Position numbers and translations under genes: made by a program. Under the pieces are notes generated by a model. The model was given only the letters and a program-made list of their open reading frames with translations. It was not told the origin of the DNA and did not search any database. A stretch of 64,000 nucleotides of DNA, taken from the NCBI GenBank assembly GCA_944383695.1, contig CALWQP010000009.1, forward strand, positions 18,878-82,877. The letters are read 5' to 3'. Shown one piece after another: positions 53,674-61,507 of the stretch (position 1 is the stretch's first letter; the number at the start of each line of letters is the position of its first letter). This DNA comes from an uncultured Mediterraneibacter sp. (GTDB lineage: Bacteria > Bacillota > Clostridia > Lachnospirales > Lachnospiraceae).

Positions 53674-54621
53674 TCAATACTGTCCCGCATATGCGCTTTC
53701 CTTCCGCAGCAGTTCTTCCGCCACCTGGAGGTCTGTCCAGTCAGGATTGATATTGATTAATTCCAACGTCCTTTCCACCTCTCTGGATTCCATCTCCAGC
53801 CATCCTGCTATTTCAGAGGCTTCCATCCCCCTGGACGCTTTCTTTCGGATGATGCTGACCAGCCGGGCATCGCCCTCTGCTCTCCCTTTTCTTAAGCCTT
53901 CATCCCTTATCAGCCTGTCGCGCTCTTCCATCTTCATATAGCTCACTCCTATCTCTTCACTCATCTTGATCTGGTGAATCTTTTTATGCAGATGCTTCAA
54001 ACGCTTGTCACAGTCCTCAGGCACGCTCTCTTCGCTGCTCTTTTCCACATAATGCAGGAAATCGATCAGAGGCTTGTCCACCCCACGTTCATCTTTTCCT
54101 TTGGTATTAAGAATGATCTTCTGGCATTCATCACCCATGACCAGATCCGGGATCTCTTTACACCGATTGTCAAATGTATATCGGTATAACCCATATCCAA
54201 AGAGGTCAAACCCGCAGATCACAACAATATACGCCGGCTTTAACCCATCAAATCCACGTTCCCCGCTTTTTAGCATGGGCGCGTCAATCAATGCCTGATA
54301 AAATCTCGTGCGTTTCGGGATATTTCCCTCATTGCGTTTCTGCATTTCTACGTCAAACACCTGTCCAAGATCATCTTCCACATAGAAGTCCATTCGTATC
54401 CCGCGGCTGCCCGGAAGGTTGTGGATTACTTTCTGTCCTTCTTTCCACTCAATGCTCCGGATCGTAATGCCCAGTGACAGCTCAATAATGATCTTGCACA
54501 CCTCCAGATCCACAGTCGCGGCGTCAAACAGGAAATCATCCATAAGATTCAGCTTCTGCAGGGATGCAAGGACACTTTCAGGATCATACATCTGCATATT
54601 CAGTTTTGTTTTTTCTTCCAT
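53674..54621 (-). CDS. Rpn-family PD-(D/E)XK nuclease (recombination-promoting nuclease / putative transposase)
   Basis: 315 residues. The nuclease core is GIRMDFYVEDDLGQVFDVEMQK (split: IRMDFYVEDD and FDVEMQK, with Asp and Asp-x-Glu ligands), after MDDFLFDAATVDLEVCKIII, typical of the PDDEXK_2 family. A helical C-terminal part ends in a HTH-like segment (KASRGMEASEIAGWLEMES). Rpn proteins promote recombination or act in defence-related DNA cleavage; many copies per genome are common in Lachnospiraceae. It stands alone. Confidence 0.88.
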   Translation of the reverse strand: MEEKTKLNMQMYDPESVLASLQKLNLMDDFLFDAATVDLEVCKIIIELSLGITIRSIEWKEGQKVIHNLPGSRGIRMDFYVEDDLGQVFDVEMQKRNEGNIPKRTRFYQALIDAPMLKSGERGFDGLKPAYIVVICGFDLFGYGLYRYTFDNRCKEIPDLVMGDECQKIILNTKGKDERGVDKPLIDFLHYVEKSSEESVPEDCDKRLKHLHKKIHQIKMSEEIGVSYMKMEERDRLIRDEGLRKGRAEGDARLVSIIRKKASRGMEASEIAGWLEMESREVERTLELININPDWTDLQVAEELLRKESAYAGQY

Positions 54622-54823
54622 AAGCTCTTCTCCTTTGATTATAGTATTTTTAGCTGTGATTTACAATAAACAGATTCCATTCCTCACTCCTTTCCTGTAT
54701 TTCACATCGTACACCTGTGAATATCGGCTGAATCAGCCTTGAATATAAAGATGAATTTGAAACTGATATTTTGATCCCCATGATCAGGAATCAGGTGGAC
54801 TTCATCATAACATACCAGGGCAG
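54622..54823. other. Gap without a confident gene; plus-strand coding-like stretch
   Basis: No ribosome-binding site with a complete gene is seen. From 54730 to the TAG at 54858-54860 the plus strand is open and reads ... FETDILIPMIRNQVDF ... and ends YGQFYSNHP, which looks protein-like, but it has no start codon with a site and follows an in-frame TGA. It may be the 3' end of a lost gene or chance. Confidence 0.2.
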
Positions 54824-54860
54824 AAAAAACTATGGGCAGTTTTACTCAAACCACCCATAG
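54824..54860 (-). terminator. Terminator of the XRE regulator/membrane protein pair
   Basis: Minus strand CTATGGG..GTTT pairs with AAAC..CCCATAG around a 5-base loop (54830-54860), followed by TTTTTT (54824-54829). Confidence 0.85.
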
Positions 54861-54920
54861 CAATTTTGTACATTCTGCAGTTTTAATATTATATGAAAAA
54901 TAAGACGCCATGATATTCCA

Positions 54921-55226
54921 TCAGACGATTTCTTTCACTGAACTGATATTATCGATCCGTAGTATTTTTACTACTGTCTTCTTTTTCTGTCTGCATGAAA
55001 GCATGATCCACTCGTCATCCATGTCAAGCAGAATGCCCTTTTCGCTGTACATAATATCGATGTATGGAAGAGGTTCTTTTACAACGATCTCACAATTTTT
55101 CCCTTTATATTCCGGCAGAAAAGGGCTCCAGGAAAATTTTTGTTTTCCTTGTTCTTTCCCTTTTTTATTTTCCCAAATAATATAGATCAAAAGACCGATC
55201 AGCACAATCAACAAAAAAACGACCAT
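54921..55226 (-). CDS. Small membrane-anchored protein of unknown function
   Basis: 101 residues: one N-terminal membrane helix (VVFLLIVLIGLLIYIIW), a Lys-rich linker and a cytosolic or exposed beta-rich domain (NCEIVVKEPLPYIDIMYSEK; EWIMLSCRQKKKTVVKIL). Its ATG lies two bases after the stop of the XRE regulator, so it is cotranscribed and likely its functional partner. Regulator and membrane protein both contain a short beta domain about a position-dependent readout (IRVKILDVNETWIKIEY in the regulator), perhaps distantly related; family not recognised. Confidence 0.7.
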   Translation of the reverse strand: MVVFLLIVLIGLLIYIIWENKKGKEQGKQKFSWSPFLPEYKGKNCEIVVKEPLPYIDIMYSEKGILLDMDDEWIMLSCRQKKKTVVKILRIDNISSVKEIV

Positions 55227-55228
55227 CC

Positions 55229-55708
55229 TTATTCCCCCTCTTCAAATCTGATTCCATGTATCTTAGACAGGTCAACCAGCCTCTGCACGGTTTCCTTTTG
55301 GAATATAGTCCCTTCTTTTCTACGGGTATATTCAATCTTTATCCAAGTCTCATTCACATCAAGTATTTTAACCCGGATATTGCCAGAAGCATCCTCCTCC
55401 GCCCCATCCCAAAGCAGTACATCCCAGTCTGAGCAGTCCAGAATACAAATCCTCCCAATCGCTTTTTTCAGCACATGGGTATCTTTTTCTTTCTGATTTT
55501 CTGCCATACTCCTCACTTCATTTCCAACCAGATCATCCAGACTGATCTTATATATCCGCGCAAGCTCGTACGCTTTATCCAAAGCAGGCGCCCCCTGACC
55601 GGATTCCCAGTTCGAGATCGTCTGCCTGCTGACGGACAGCATGTCAGCGATCTCCTGCTGACTGTATCCGTGCTTTTTTCTCAATTCCATCAGGTTATGT
55701 CCAAGCAT
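55229..55708 (-). CDS. XRE-family transcriptional regulator
   Basis: 159 residues. An N-terminal HTH_3 domain is clear (LRKKHGYSQQEIADMLSVSR then QTISNWESGQGAPALDK). The C-terminal half (about 85-155) is a soluble beta-rich domain (ILDCSDWDVLLWDGAEED; VKILDVNETWIKIEYTR). It may sense a ligand or contact the downstream membrane protein. Divergent from the superoxide dismutase gene, so that gene could be a target, but no operator was identified. Confidence 0.88.
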   Translation of the reverse strand: MLGHNLMELRKKHGYSQQEIADMLSVSRQTISNWESGQGAPALDKAYELARIYKISLDDLVGNEVRSMAENQKEKDTHVLKKAIGRICILDCSDWDVLLWDGAEEDASGNIRVKILDVNETWIKIEYTRRKEGTIFQKETVQRLVDLSKIHGIRFEEGE

Positions 55709-55821
55709 AAAATTTCTCCTTCAAAGTCACATTCTCTTAATTATTTCTTTTTCCCGCCTGTATCGTAGCAGATAACTCTGCCCAATACCAGCAAATCTGC
55801 TTAGAACATAGGTAAATTTCT

Positions 55822-55852
55822 TTGACATTCTTCTGCTTTCCCCTCATATACT
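55822..55852 (+). promoter_or_regulatory. Possible promoter for the superoxide dismutase gene
   Basis: TTGACA (55822-55827) and TATACT (55847-55852), 19 bases apart. Both boxes match well but the spacer is long for an unassisted promoter, so an activator may be needed. Transcription from here would begin just before the ATG at 55865, favouring the ATG at 55898. Confidence 0.45.
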
Positions 55853-55897
55853 GTTAAAAACGGTATGGAATCAGTATATACTGACGCAAGGTATCCC

Positions 55898-56524
55898 ATG
55901 AATAATTACTATCCATTTATAAACACGCCGCTCCCCTATGCCTATGACGCGCTGGAGCCCTATATCGATGAGAAGACGATGCACCTTCACCACGACAGAC
56001 ATCTCCAGACTTACATCGACAACCTGAACAAACTTCTGGAAGAAAATCCTTCCCTTCAGCAATTTTCTCTGGAAGAACTCCTGACCCGCTGGTGCCGCCT
56101 CCCCCAGCACCTCCAGGTTCCGGTACGCAACAATGCCGGAGGCGTGTTCAATCACCGGTTTTATTTTGACAGCATGAAAAAACCGGGCTCACCCTGGGAG
56201 GCGTCCCGGCTCTTCGGAGAAATGTCTCTCCAGTTTAAAAGTCCCGAAGATTTTAAATCTCAGTTTAAAGAAGCTGCCCTGTCCGTATTCGGCTCAGGTT
56301 ATGCATGGCTTGTCTCCCACGGAGGGAGGCTTAAGATCATCACTACCGCCAATCAGAACACACCGCCCCTGAACAGCATGACGCCTCTCCTGACCATTGA
56401 TGTATGGGAACACGCATATTATCTGAAACATTATAATGTACGCGCTGCCTACATTGACGACTGGTTCCATGTGATCAACTGGGAAGCTGTGGAGGAACGG
56501 TTTCTGGTCTCAATCGGTTTCTGA
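55898..56524 (+). CDS. Fe/Mn superoxide dismutase
   Basis: Dismutates superoxide to O2 and H2O2. About 208 residues from ATG 55898 (AAGG before it); ATG 55865 would add 11 residues. N-terminal hairpin LPYAYDALEPYID ... LHHDRHLQTYIDNLN with the first metal His; second His in NNAGGVFNHRFYF; Asp and His in LLTIDVWEHAYYLKHYN. Metal ligands are complete. The usual second His of the KHHQTY stretch is Leu here (RHLQTY). Iron versus manganese cannot be decided by eye. Confidence 0.9.
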   Translation: MNNYYPFINTPLPYAYDALEPYIDEKTMHLHHDRHLQTYIDNLNKLLEENPSLQQFSLEELLTRWCRLPQHLQVPVRNNAGGVFNHRFYFDSMKKPGSPWEASRLFGEMSLQFKSPEDFKSQFKEAALSVFGSGYAWLVSHGGRLKIITTANQNTPPLNSMTPLLTIDVWEHAYYLKHYNVRAAYIDDWFHVINWEAVEERFLVSIGF

Positions 56525-56542
56525 TTTGAAGGAGTTTCTGAT

Positions 56543-57310
56543 TTATTTTTCCCCGGCCTTTATCGTATGCCGGATCGCCTTTTCCAGAAATTCAGCACAT
56601 CCGGGCACTTCCCTGTCATAATAGAGGCTAAATCTCTCATCTGCAATGTACAGATCTGCCATTGCCCGGTGTGCTTCTTCCGTATACTTTTTCCACGTCA
56701 TCCCAAGCCACTCCTTGTGAAGCGTTACGATTCTCTGCGCCTCTCCACTGTCCGGGCTGATCCCTGCTGACACAGCCTCTTCCAGCCTGGTCCGGATCTC
56801 GTTTCCCAGGCTCTGGAATCTCTCCCAGTCCTCCTCAGACATGTTGAGGATTTTCTTCTGAGCTGCGTCTACCTCCTCATCGCCATACTTGTTCCGGGCT
56901 TCCCCGCCGTACAGCTCCTCTTGTTCTTTTACCGTGCGCTGCTTAAAAGCCTCAAATTTCTCCTGATCGCTCATCCTGCACTCTCCTTTCATTGACATAA
57001 TGGAACGCCGTACCATGCAGATCAGGGCTTCTGTGTGTTCTTTCTGTTCTTCTAATGCCCTGAGATGCGCCTCCAGCGCACCCATGATATCAAAGTCTTC
57101 CTCATAAATGATCTGTCGGATGCGGCTCAAGTCCAGCCCCCGCTCCCTGTAAAACAGGATCTGCTGCAGCAGATTTACTTCCCGCTCTCCATAAAAGCGG
57201 TATCCGGCTTCATTTACACAGGAAGGCTTTAGCAGCCCTTCCCTGTCATAATAACGCAGAGTGTGTGCACTCACTCCTGCCAGCTCAGCCAGTTCTCCGA
57301 TACTGTACAT
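56543..57310 (-). CDS. MerR-family regulator with TipAS-like drug-binding domain
   Basis: 255 residues. MerR winged helix (MYSIGELAELAGVSAHTLRY then YDREGLLKPS), coiled-coil dimer helix (about 75-115), and a C-terminal TipAS domain (about 125-250) with ALGNEIR-like and HKEWLGMTWKKYTEEAHRAM helices and YIADERFSLYYDREVPGCAEFL. TipA proteins bind thiopeptides and other ligands and activate transcription. Start ATG 57308-57310 after GGAGGTGGCTGTG. Its promoter carries a perfect operator at 57357-57371, and a MATE pump gene is directly upstream on the same strand. Confidence 0.9.
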   Translation of the reverse strand: MYSIGELAELAGVSAHTLRYYDREGLLKPSCVNEAGYRFYGEREVNLLQQILFYRERGLDLSRIRQIIYEEDFDIMGALEAHLRALEEQKEHTEALICMVRRSIMSMKGECRMSDQEKFEAFKQRTVKEQEELYGGEARNKYGDEEVDAAQKKILNMSEEDWERFQSLGNEIRTRLEEAVSAGISPDSGEAQRIVTLHKEWLGMTWKKYTEEAHRAMADLYIADERFSLYYDREVPGCAEFLEKAIRHTIKAGEK

Positions 57311-57346
57311 CACAGCCACCTCCTCTTTCCAGCGTTCTCAGGATGT

Positions 57347-57377
57347 ATGATAATGGTTGACGCAGCGTCAAAGTCAA
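57347..57377 (-). promoter_or_regulatory. MerR-type promoter with 19-base spacer and perfect palindrome
   Basis: Minus strand TTGACT (57372-57377), 19-base spacer, TATCAT (57347-57352). The palindrome TTGACGC-T-GCGTCAA (57357-57371) fills the spacer. This long-spacer, dyad-in-spacer layout is diagnostic of MerR-family activation by DNA untwisting. It stands in front of the TipA-like gene, so autoregulation is likely. Confidence 0.85.
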
Positions 57378-57385
57378 CACTCCTA

Positions 57386-58804
57386 TTAAATATTTTTGCA
57401 TTTCTTTTTTCCAGTGTTCACAGCCCGGATCAACACTGCCCCTGTCATATCTGCCAGCGCCCACCCGATGGGGATCGCCCACCAGATCGCTCCCACACCG
57501 AATACAGGAGCACATGCATAGGCCAGCGCCACTCTGGTCCCGAGAGAGATCACGGTCAGCAGCAGAGAAATCTTCGGCTTCTCCACAGCCCGGAAATATC
57601 CGTACAGCAGGAACAAAATACCGATGCCGCAGTAGCACGCTCCCTCAATCTGAAGATATCCCGCCCCAATGCGGATGATCTCCGTCTCTTCCGGCGAGAT
57701 AAAGATTCCCATGAGCTGGCGCGCAAGCAGGAATACCACAGCGGATGCCGCAAGGCAGAACAACAACACAACGGCCACCGCGCTTTTCGACCCCTTCCTG
57801 ATCCTGTCCTTTTTCCCGGCTCCGTAATTCTGTGAGATAAAGATGGAATAGGCATTTCCGAATTCCTGCGCCGGCATATACGCCAGCGTATCGATCTTCA
57901 CGCCTGCCGCAAACGCGGCCATGACCGCGGTGCCGAAACTGTTCACAAGCCCCTGCACCATGAGTATCCCGAAATTCATAACCGACTGCTGTACTCCAGT
58001 TGCTGCAGAATAAGAAAAGATTTCTCCCAGTATCCCTCCGTTTACACGCAGTTCCTCCCGCTTCAGGCGCAGCACAGTCTCTCTTGCAAAGCTGTAAACA
58101 GCAATGCCGATCCCCGAAATGATCTGGGCAAGGACAGTGGCGATGGCGGCGCCTTCTACGTTCCAGTCAAAAACAGCCACAAACACATAGTCCAGCCCGA
58201 TGTTCAGTACGGTACTGACACCGAGGAATACCAGAGGAGTCACAGAATTTCCCACTGAGCGCAGCAGGAAGGCAAAATAATTATAGAGAAAGATAAACGG
58301 AAGTCCGAACAGGATGATCCACATATAGTCATACATCATATCATACACATCCGAAGGAATCTGCATCAGCCTGAGGACAGGATGGAGGAAGGCAAAAGAC
58401 ACTGCGGTCAAAAGCGCAGTGATCCCCAGAATCAGCGCAAAGCACGACACCATATATTCCTTCATCTTCCGGATATCCCTGCGCCCATAGCAGATAGAAA
58501 ACAGCGCGCCGCCGCCCATGCACATGCCTGTGATGATCGAAGTCAGGAAAGTCATGAGCGTATAGGCGCTGCCCACGGCCGCAAGAGCTCCCGATCCCAC
58601 AAACTTTCCCACGATCCAGGCGTCTGCCAGGTTGTAGCACTGCTGCAGCACATTTCCCAATATCATGGGCACAGCAAAAAGGAGCATGGTGGATGTCACG
58701 TTCCCTGTTGTCAGATCACGCTTCGCCGGCTGCCGCACCACTGTTTTGTCTTCCATTGACTTTCCCTGTACTGCCTTCTCATCCGGCGTATTCCGCTCTG
58801 CCAT
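57386..58804 (-). CDS. MATE-family multidrug efflux transporter
   Basis: 472 residues with twelve predicted membrane helices. Typical stretches: MLLFAVPMILGNVLQQCYNLADAWIVGKFVG (parts of TM1-2), GVSTVLNIGLDYVFVAVF, and the repeat in the second half beginning EIFSYSAATGVQQSVMNFGILMVQGLVNSFG. Exports cationic compounds with Na+ or H+. A TipA-like regulator follows directly. Start ATG 58802-58804 with GAGGAGC upstream. Confidence 0.93.
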   Translation of the reverse strand: MAERNTPDEKAVQGKSMEDKTVVRQPAKRDLTTGNVTSTMLLFAVPMILGNVLQQCYNLADAWIVGKFVGSGALAAVGSAYTLMTFLTSIITGMCMGGGALFSICYGRRDIRKMKEYMVSCFALILGITALLTAVSFAFLHPVLRLMQIPSDVYDMMYDYMWIILFGLPFIFLYNYFAFLLRSVGNSVTPLVFLGVSTVLNIGLDYVFVAVFDWNVEGAAIATVLAQIISGIGIAVYSFARETVLRLKREELRVNGGILGEIFSYSAATGVQQSVMNFGILMVQGLVNSFGTAVMAAFAAGVKIDTLAYMPAQEFGNAYSIFISQNYGAGKKDRIRKGSKSAVAVVLLFCLAASAVVFLLARQLMGIFISPEETEIIRIGAGYLQIEGACYCGIGILFLLYGYFRAVEKPKISLLLTVISLGTRVALAYACAPVFGVGAIWWAIPIGWALADMTGAVLIRAVNTGKKKCKNI

Positions 58805-58863
58805 CTGCCATGCTCCTCTTTTTTTCGATTACCTATTCTGTTTTACAGTTCTGAACGTGTGCC

Positions 58864-59853
58864 CTACATGCTCACACTGTCGATCTTCTTCAGCTCCTCC
58901 TCCGTGAACTGTGTATTCTCGATCGCTTTAATATTATCCAGCACCTGCTCCGGCTTTGACGCTCCTATCAGCACGCTTGTCACGGCGCCGTCCTTCAGCA
59001 CCCAGCTCAGAGCCATCTCAGCAAGGGTCTGTCCCCTGCCTGCCGCGATCCCATTGAGATTGCGGATCTGCTGCAGACGCTCCTCTGTCAGGGCTTCTGC
59101 CTGGAGAAATCTTCCATCCGTCCGTATCCTGCTGTCAGCCGGGATGCCGTTCAGGTAACGGTTGGTCAGCAGTCCCTGTGCCAGCGGGCTGAACGCAATG
59201 ATGCCCTTCCCTGTCTCTGCTGCCGCATCCTTCAGCCCATTTTTCTCGATCGTGCGGTCAAAGACAGAATAGCGGTTCTGATTGATGATAAACGGACAGC
59301 GAAGGTCCTCCAGTATGGCCGCCGCTTTTTTCATGGTCGCTCCGTCATAATTGGACAGCCCCGCATACAGCGCCTTTCCGGATGCCACTGCATGAGCCAG
59401 GGCGCCCATTGTCTCTTCCAGAGGCGTCTCCGGATCCATCCGGTGATGATAGAAAATATCCACATACTCCAGCCCCATCCTCTTCAGGCTCTGGTCAAGG
59501 CTGGCAAGGAGATATTTCCTGCTGCCCCAGTCCCCATAAGGGCCCTCCCACATCGTATAGCCTGCCTTTGTGCTGATAATGAGCTCGTCTCTGTACTGTC
59601 CCAGGTCTTCTTTTAAGATCCTGCCGAAATTCTTCTCCGCGCTTCCCGGCGCCGGGCCATAATTATTCGCAAGATCAAAATGAGTGATCCCATTGTCAAA
59701 TGCTGTAAAACAGATCTGTCGCATATTCTCATACACCCCGGTATCGCCGAAATTGTGCCACAGACCAAGAGAGATGGCTGGAAGCTTCAGCCCGCTTCTG
59801 CCACTCCTGTTGTAAGCCATTGTTCCATATCGTTTTTCTGATGCTCCGTACAT
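58864..59853 (-). CDS. Aldo/keto reductase (YghZ-like)
   Basis: About 329 residues from ATG 59851-59853 (GGAGGATTTATTCT in front). Catalytic tetrad: Asp and Tyr in FDLANNYGPAPGSAEKNFG, Lys in ISTKAGYTMW, His in DIFYHHRMDPETP. The C-terminal NADP-binding segment SVLIGASKPEQVLDNIKAIE is present. Related enzymes reduce L-glyceraldehyde-3-phosphate or methylglyoxal. The neighbouring ATL gene is 22 bases upstream, same strand. Confidence 0.92.
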   Translation of the reverse strand: MYGASEKRYGTMAYNRSGRSGLKLPAISLGLWHNFGDTGVYENMRQICFTAFDNGITHFDLANNYGPAPGSAEKNFGRILKEDLGQYRDELIISTKAGYTMWEGPYGDWGSRKYLLASLDQSLKRMGLEYVDIFYHHRMDPETPLEETMGALAHAVASGKALYAGLSNYDGATMKKAAAILEDLRCPFIINQNRYSVFDRTIEKNGLKDAAAETGKGIIAFSPLAQGLLTNRYLNGIPADSRIRTDGRFLQAEALTEERLQQIRNLNGIAAGRGQTLAEMALSWVLKDGAVTSVLIGASKPEQVLDNIKAIENTQFTEEELKKIDSVSM

Positions 59854-59875
59854 AGAATAAATCCTCCTTCCAACT

Positions 59876-60241
59876 TCATATACCCTGTTCCTCAAATATC
59901 TCCCGGAATCTCAGCGCCTCTGCCATCGTATTTTTCCAGCCAAACCGATTCAGGTCCGCCTGCCAGCCGTCTTCTGTCCAGTGCACTTCGATGCCTTCCG
60001 CTTCCATCAGCCTTCTCTGCGTATCTTCTGTCTCAAACGCGGCTGCTCCGGTTAAGATGCCCCGGGCATTCACCACCCGGTGAGCCGGGATTCCCTCCCC
60101 GAGCCTTTCTCTGTTTAGTGCATAGCCCACCTGCCTGGCATTCTTCGGTTTTCCGCAAAGCAGCGCGATCTGCCCATAGGTAGCTGCCTTCCCATAAGGG
60201 ATTGCAAGGCAGACGATGCGTGCGCGTTTATAAAAGTTCAT
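59876..60241 (-). CDS. Alkyltransferase-like protein (ATL), Cys replaced by Ala
   Basis: About 121 residues from ATG 60239-60241 (AAGGAG upstream). It matches the C-terminal DNA-binding half of O6-alkylguanine transferases: YGKAATYGQIALLCG, ARQVGYALNRER, then IPAHRVVNARGILTG where PCHR of active enzymes reads PAHR. ATL proteins bind O6-alkylguanine and hand it to nucleotide excision repair instead of repairing it. The active homologue Ogt is at 15450-15983. A basic C-terminal extension (WQADLNRFGWKN) is seen. Confidence 0.88.
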   Translation of the reverse strand: MNFYKRARIVCLAIPYGKAATYGQIALLCGKPKNARQVGYALNRERLGEGIPAHRVVNARGILTGAAAFETEDTQRRLMEAEGIEVHWTEDGWQADLNRFGWKNTMAEALRFREIFEEQGI

Positions 60242-60415
60242 CATTTTCTCCTTCACATTTTCTGTCTTTGCCGGGGAACAAAACACACTTTAAAAAGTGT
60301 AACACTGCCGTATAGGAAATACAAGCTTAATTTCTCCTCTCCTCTTTCTCACAAAACGTGCTATACTGTCTTTCAAAGAACCATATATATCATACTGTCA
60401 CCCGGAGGTAAGAAC

Positions 60416-61507
60416 ATGAATACAAGACCTGTTTTCCATGGAAGCGACATTGAGAAAATCTGTGAATACTATCACCTGAAAAAAGAGGATATCACCAACT
60501 TCGGAGCAAACGTTAATCCGCTCGGACTGTCAGATTCCGTAAAGAAAGCGCTTGCCTCCCGTCTGGATGTTCTTTCCTCCTATCCGGACAGAGAATATAC
60601 TTCTCTCAGAAATGTCCTGTCTGCATACTGCCGCATTCCGGCTGACTTCATCCTTCCCGGGAACGGCTCCAGCGAGCTGATCTCCCTGCTCATTGATGCC
60701 CGGACGCCAAAGCATACGCTTATCCTGGGCCCAACCTATTCCGAGTATTCTCGGGAGCTCTCATTTTCCGGAACCACACAGGAATACTACCACCTGAAGG
60801 AGGATCTGGACTTTGCGCTGGATGTAGATGATCTTTGCACTGTCCTTGATAAAGGGGGATATGATTTTCTCATTCTCTGCAATCCGAACAATCCCACCTC
60901 GTCAGCAATCCTGCATGATGATATGGAACGCCTTCTCACATTCTGCACAAAGAAAAATGTGTTTGTTATGGTCGATGAGACCTATGTGGAATTCGCTCCT
61001 GACATGGATGATGTCACCGCCGTGCCGTTCACGCAAAGATTCACCAATCTGTGCGTGCTCCGTAGCGTGTCCAAATTTTTTGCGGCTCCCGGCATGCGCC
61101 TTGGATATGCTGTGACCGGAAACCAGGATTTCCTCAGAAGGATGAAAGAAAAGCAGATTCCCTGGTCTTTGAACAGCGTCGGCGCCTTTGCCGGTGAACT
61201 GCTGTTTCAGGATAACGGTTATATTGACCGGACACGGCAGTTCATACTGTCCGAGCGCAGGAGGATGTTTGATGCGTTATCGCAGCTAGCTTCATATAAG
61301 GTTTTTCAGCCATATGCCAATTTCCTGCTGCTAAAAATCTTAAAAGAAGGAAAGACCGCTTTTGATGTGTTCGAAACTTGCATCAAAAACGGTCTTATGA
61401 TCCGCGACTGCTCCTCTTTCCAATGTCTGGATGGAGAGTTCGTCCGGTTCTATATTATGTTGCCGGAAGATAATTCCCGGCTGCTGGAAGTGCTGGAGAA
61501 ACTGTGA
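60416..61507 (+). CDS. PLP-dependent aminotransferase, HisC/CobD-like
   Basis: 363 residues, fold type I. The N-terminal HGSDIEKICEYYHLKKEDITN with FGANVNPLGLS resembles threonine-phosphate decarboxylase CobD as well as histidinol-phosphate aminotransferase. Further motifs: CNPNNPTS, VMVDETYVEF, and the PLP Lys in LRSVSKFFAAPGMRLGY. No cobalamin or histidine genes are nearby, so the substrate is undecided. GGAGGTAAGAAC precedes the ATG. It converges on metG, whose stop is adjacent (61508). Confidence 0.87.
   Translation: MNTRPVFHGSDIEKICEYYHLKKEDITNFGANVNPLGLSDSVKKALASRLDVLSSYPDREYTSLRNVLSAYCRIPADFILPGNGSSELISLLIDARTPKHTLILGPTYSEYSRELSFSGTTQEYYHLKEDLDFALDVDDLCTVLDKGGYDFLILCNPNNPTSSAILHDDMERLLTFCTKKNVFVMVDETYVEFAPDMDDVTAVPFTQRFTNLCVLRSVSKFFAAPGMRLGYAVTGNQDFLRRMKEKQIPWSLNSVGAFAGELLFQDNGYIDRTRQFILSERRRMFDALSQLASYKVFQPYANFLLLKILKEGKTAFDVFETCIKNGLMIRDCSSFQCLDGEFVRFYIMLPEDNSRLLEVLEKL

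Noticed and set aside
53674..54621. Functional transposon based on the Rpn-type putative transposase
   Set aside because: No terminal inverted repeats or target duplications were found around the gene; the family is chromosomal in many gut Firmicutes.
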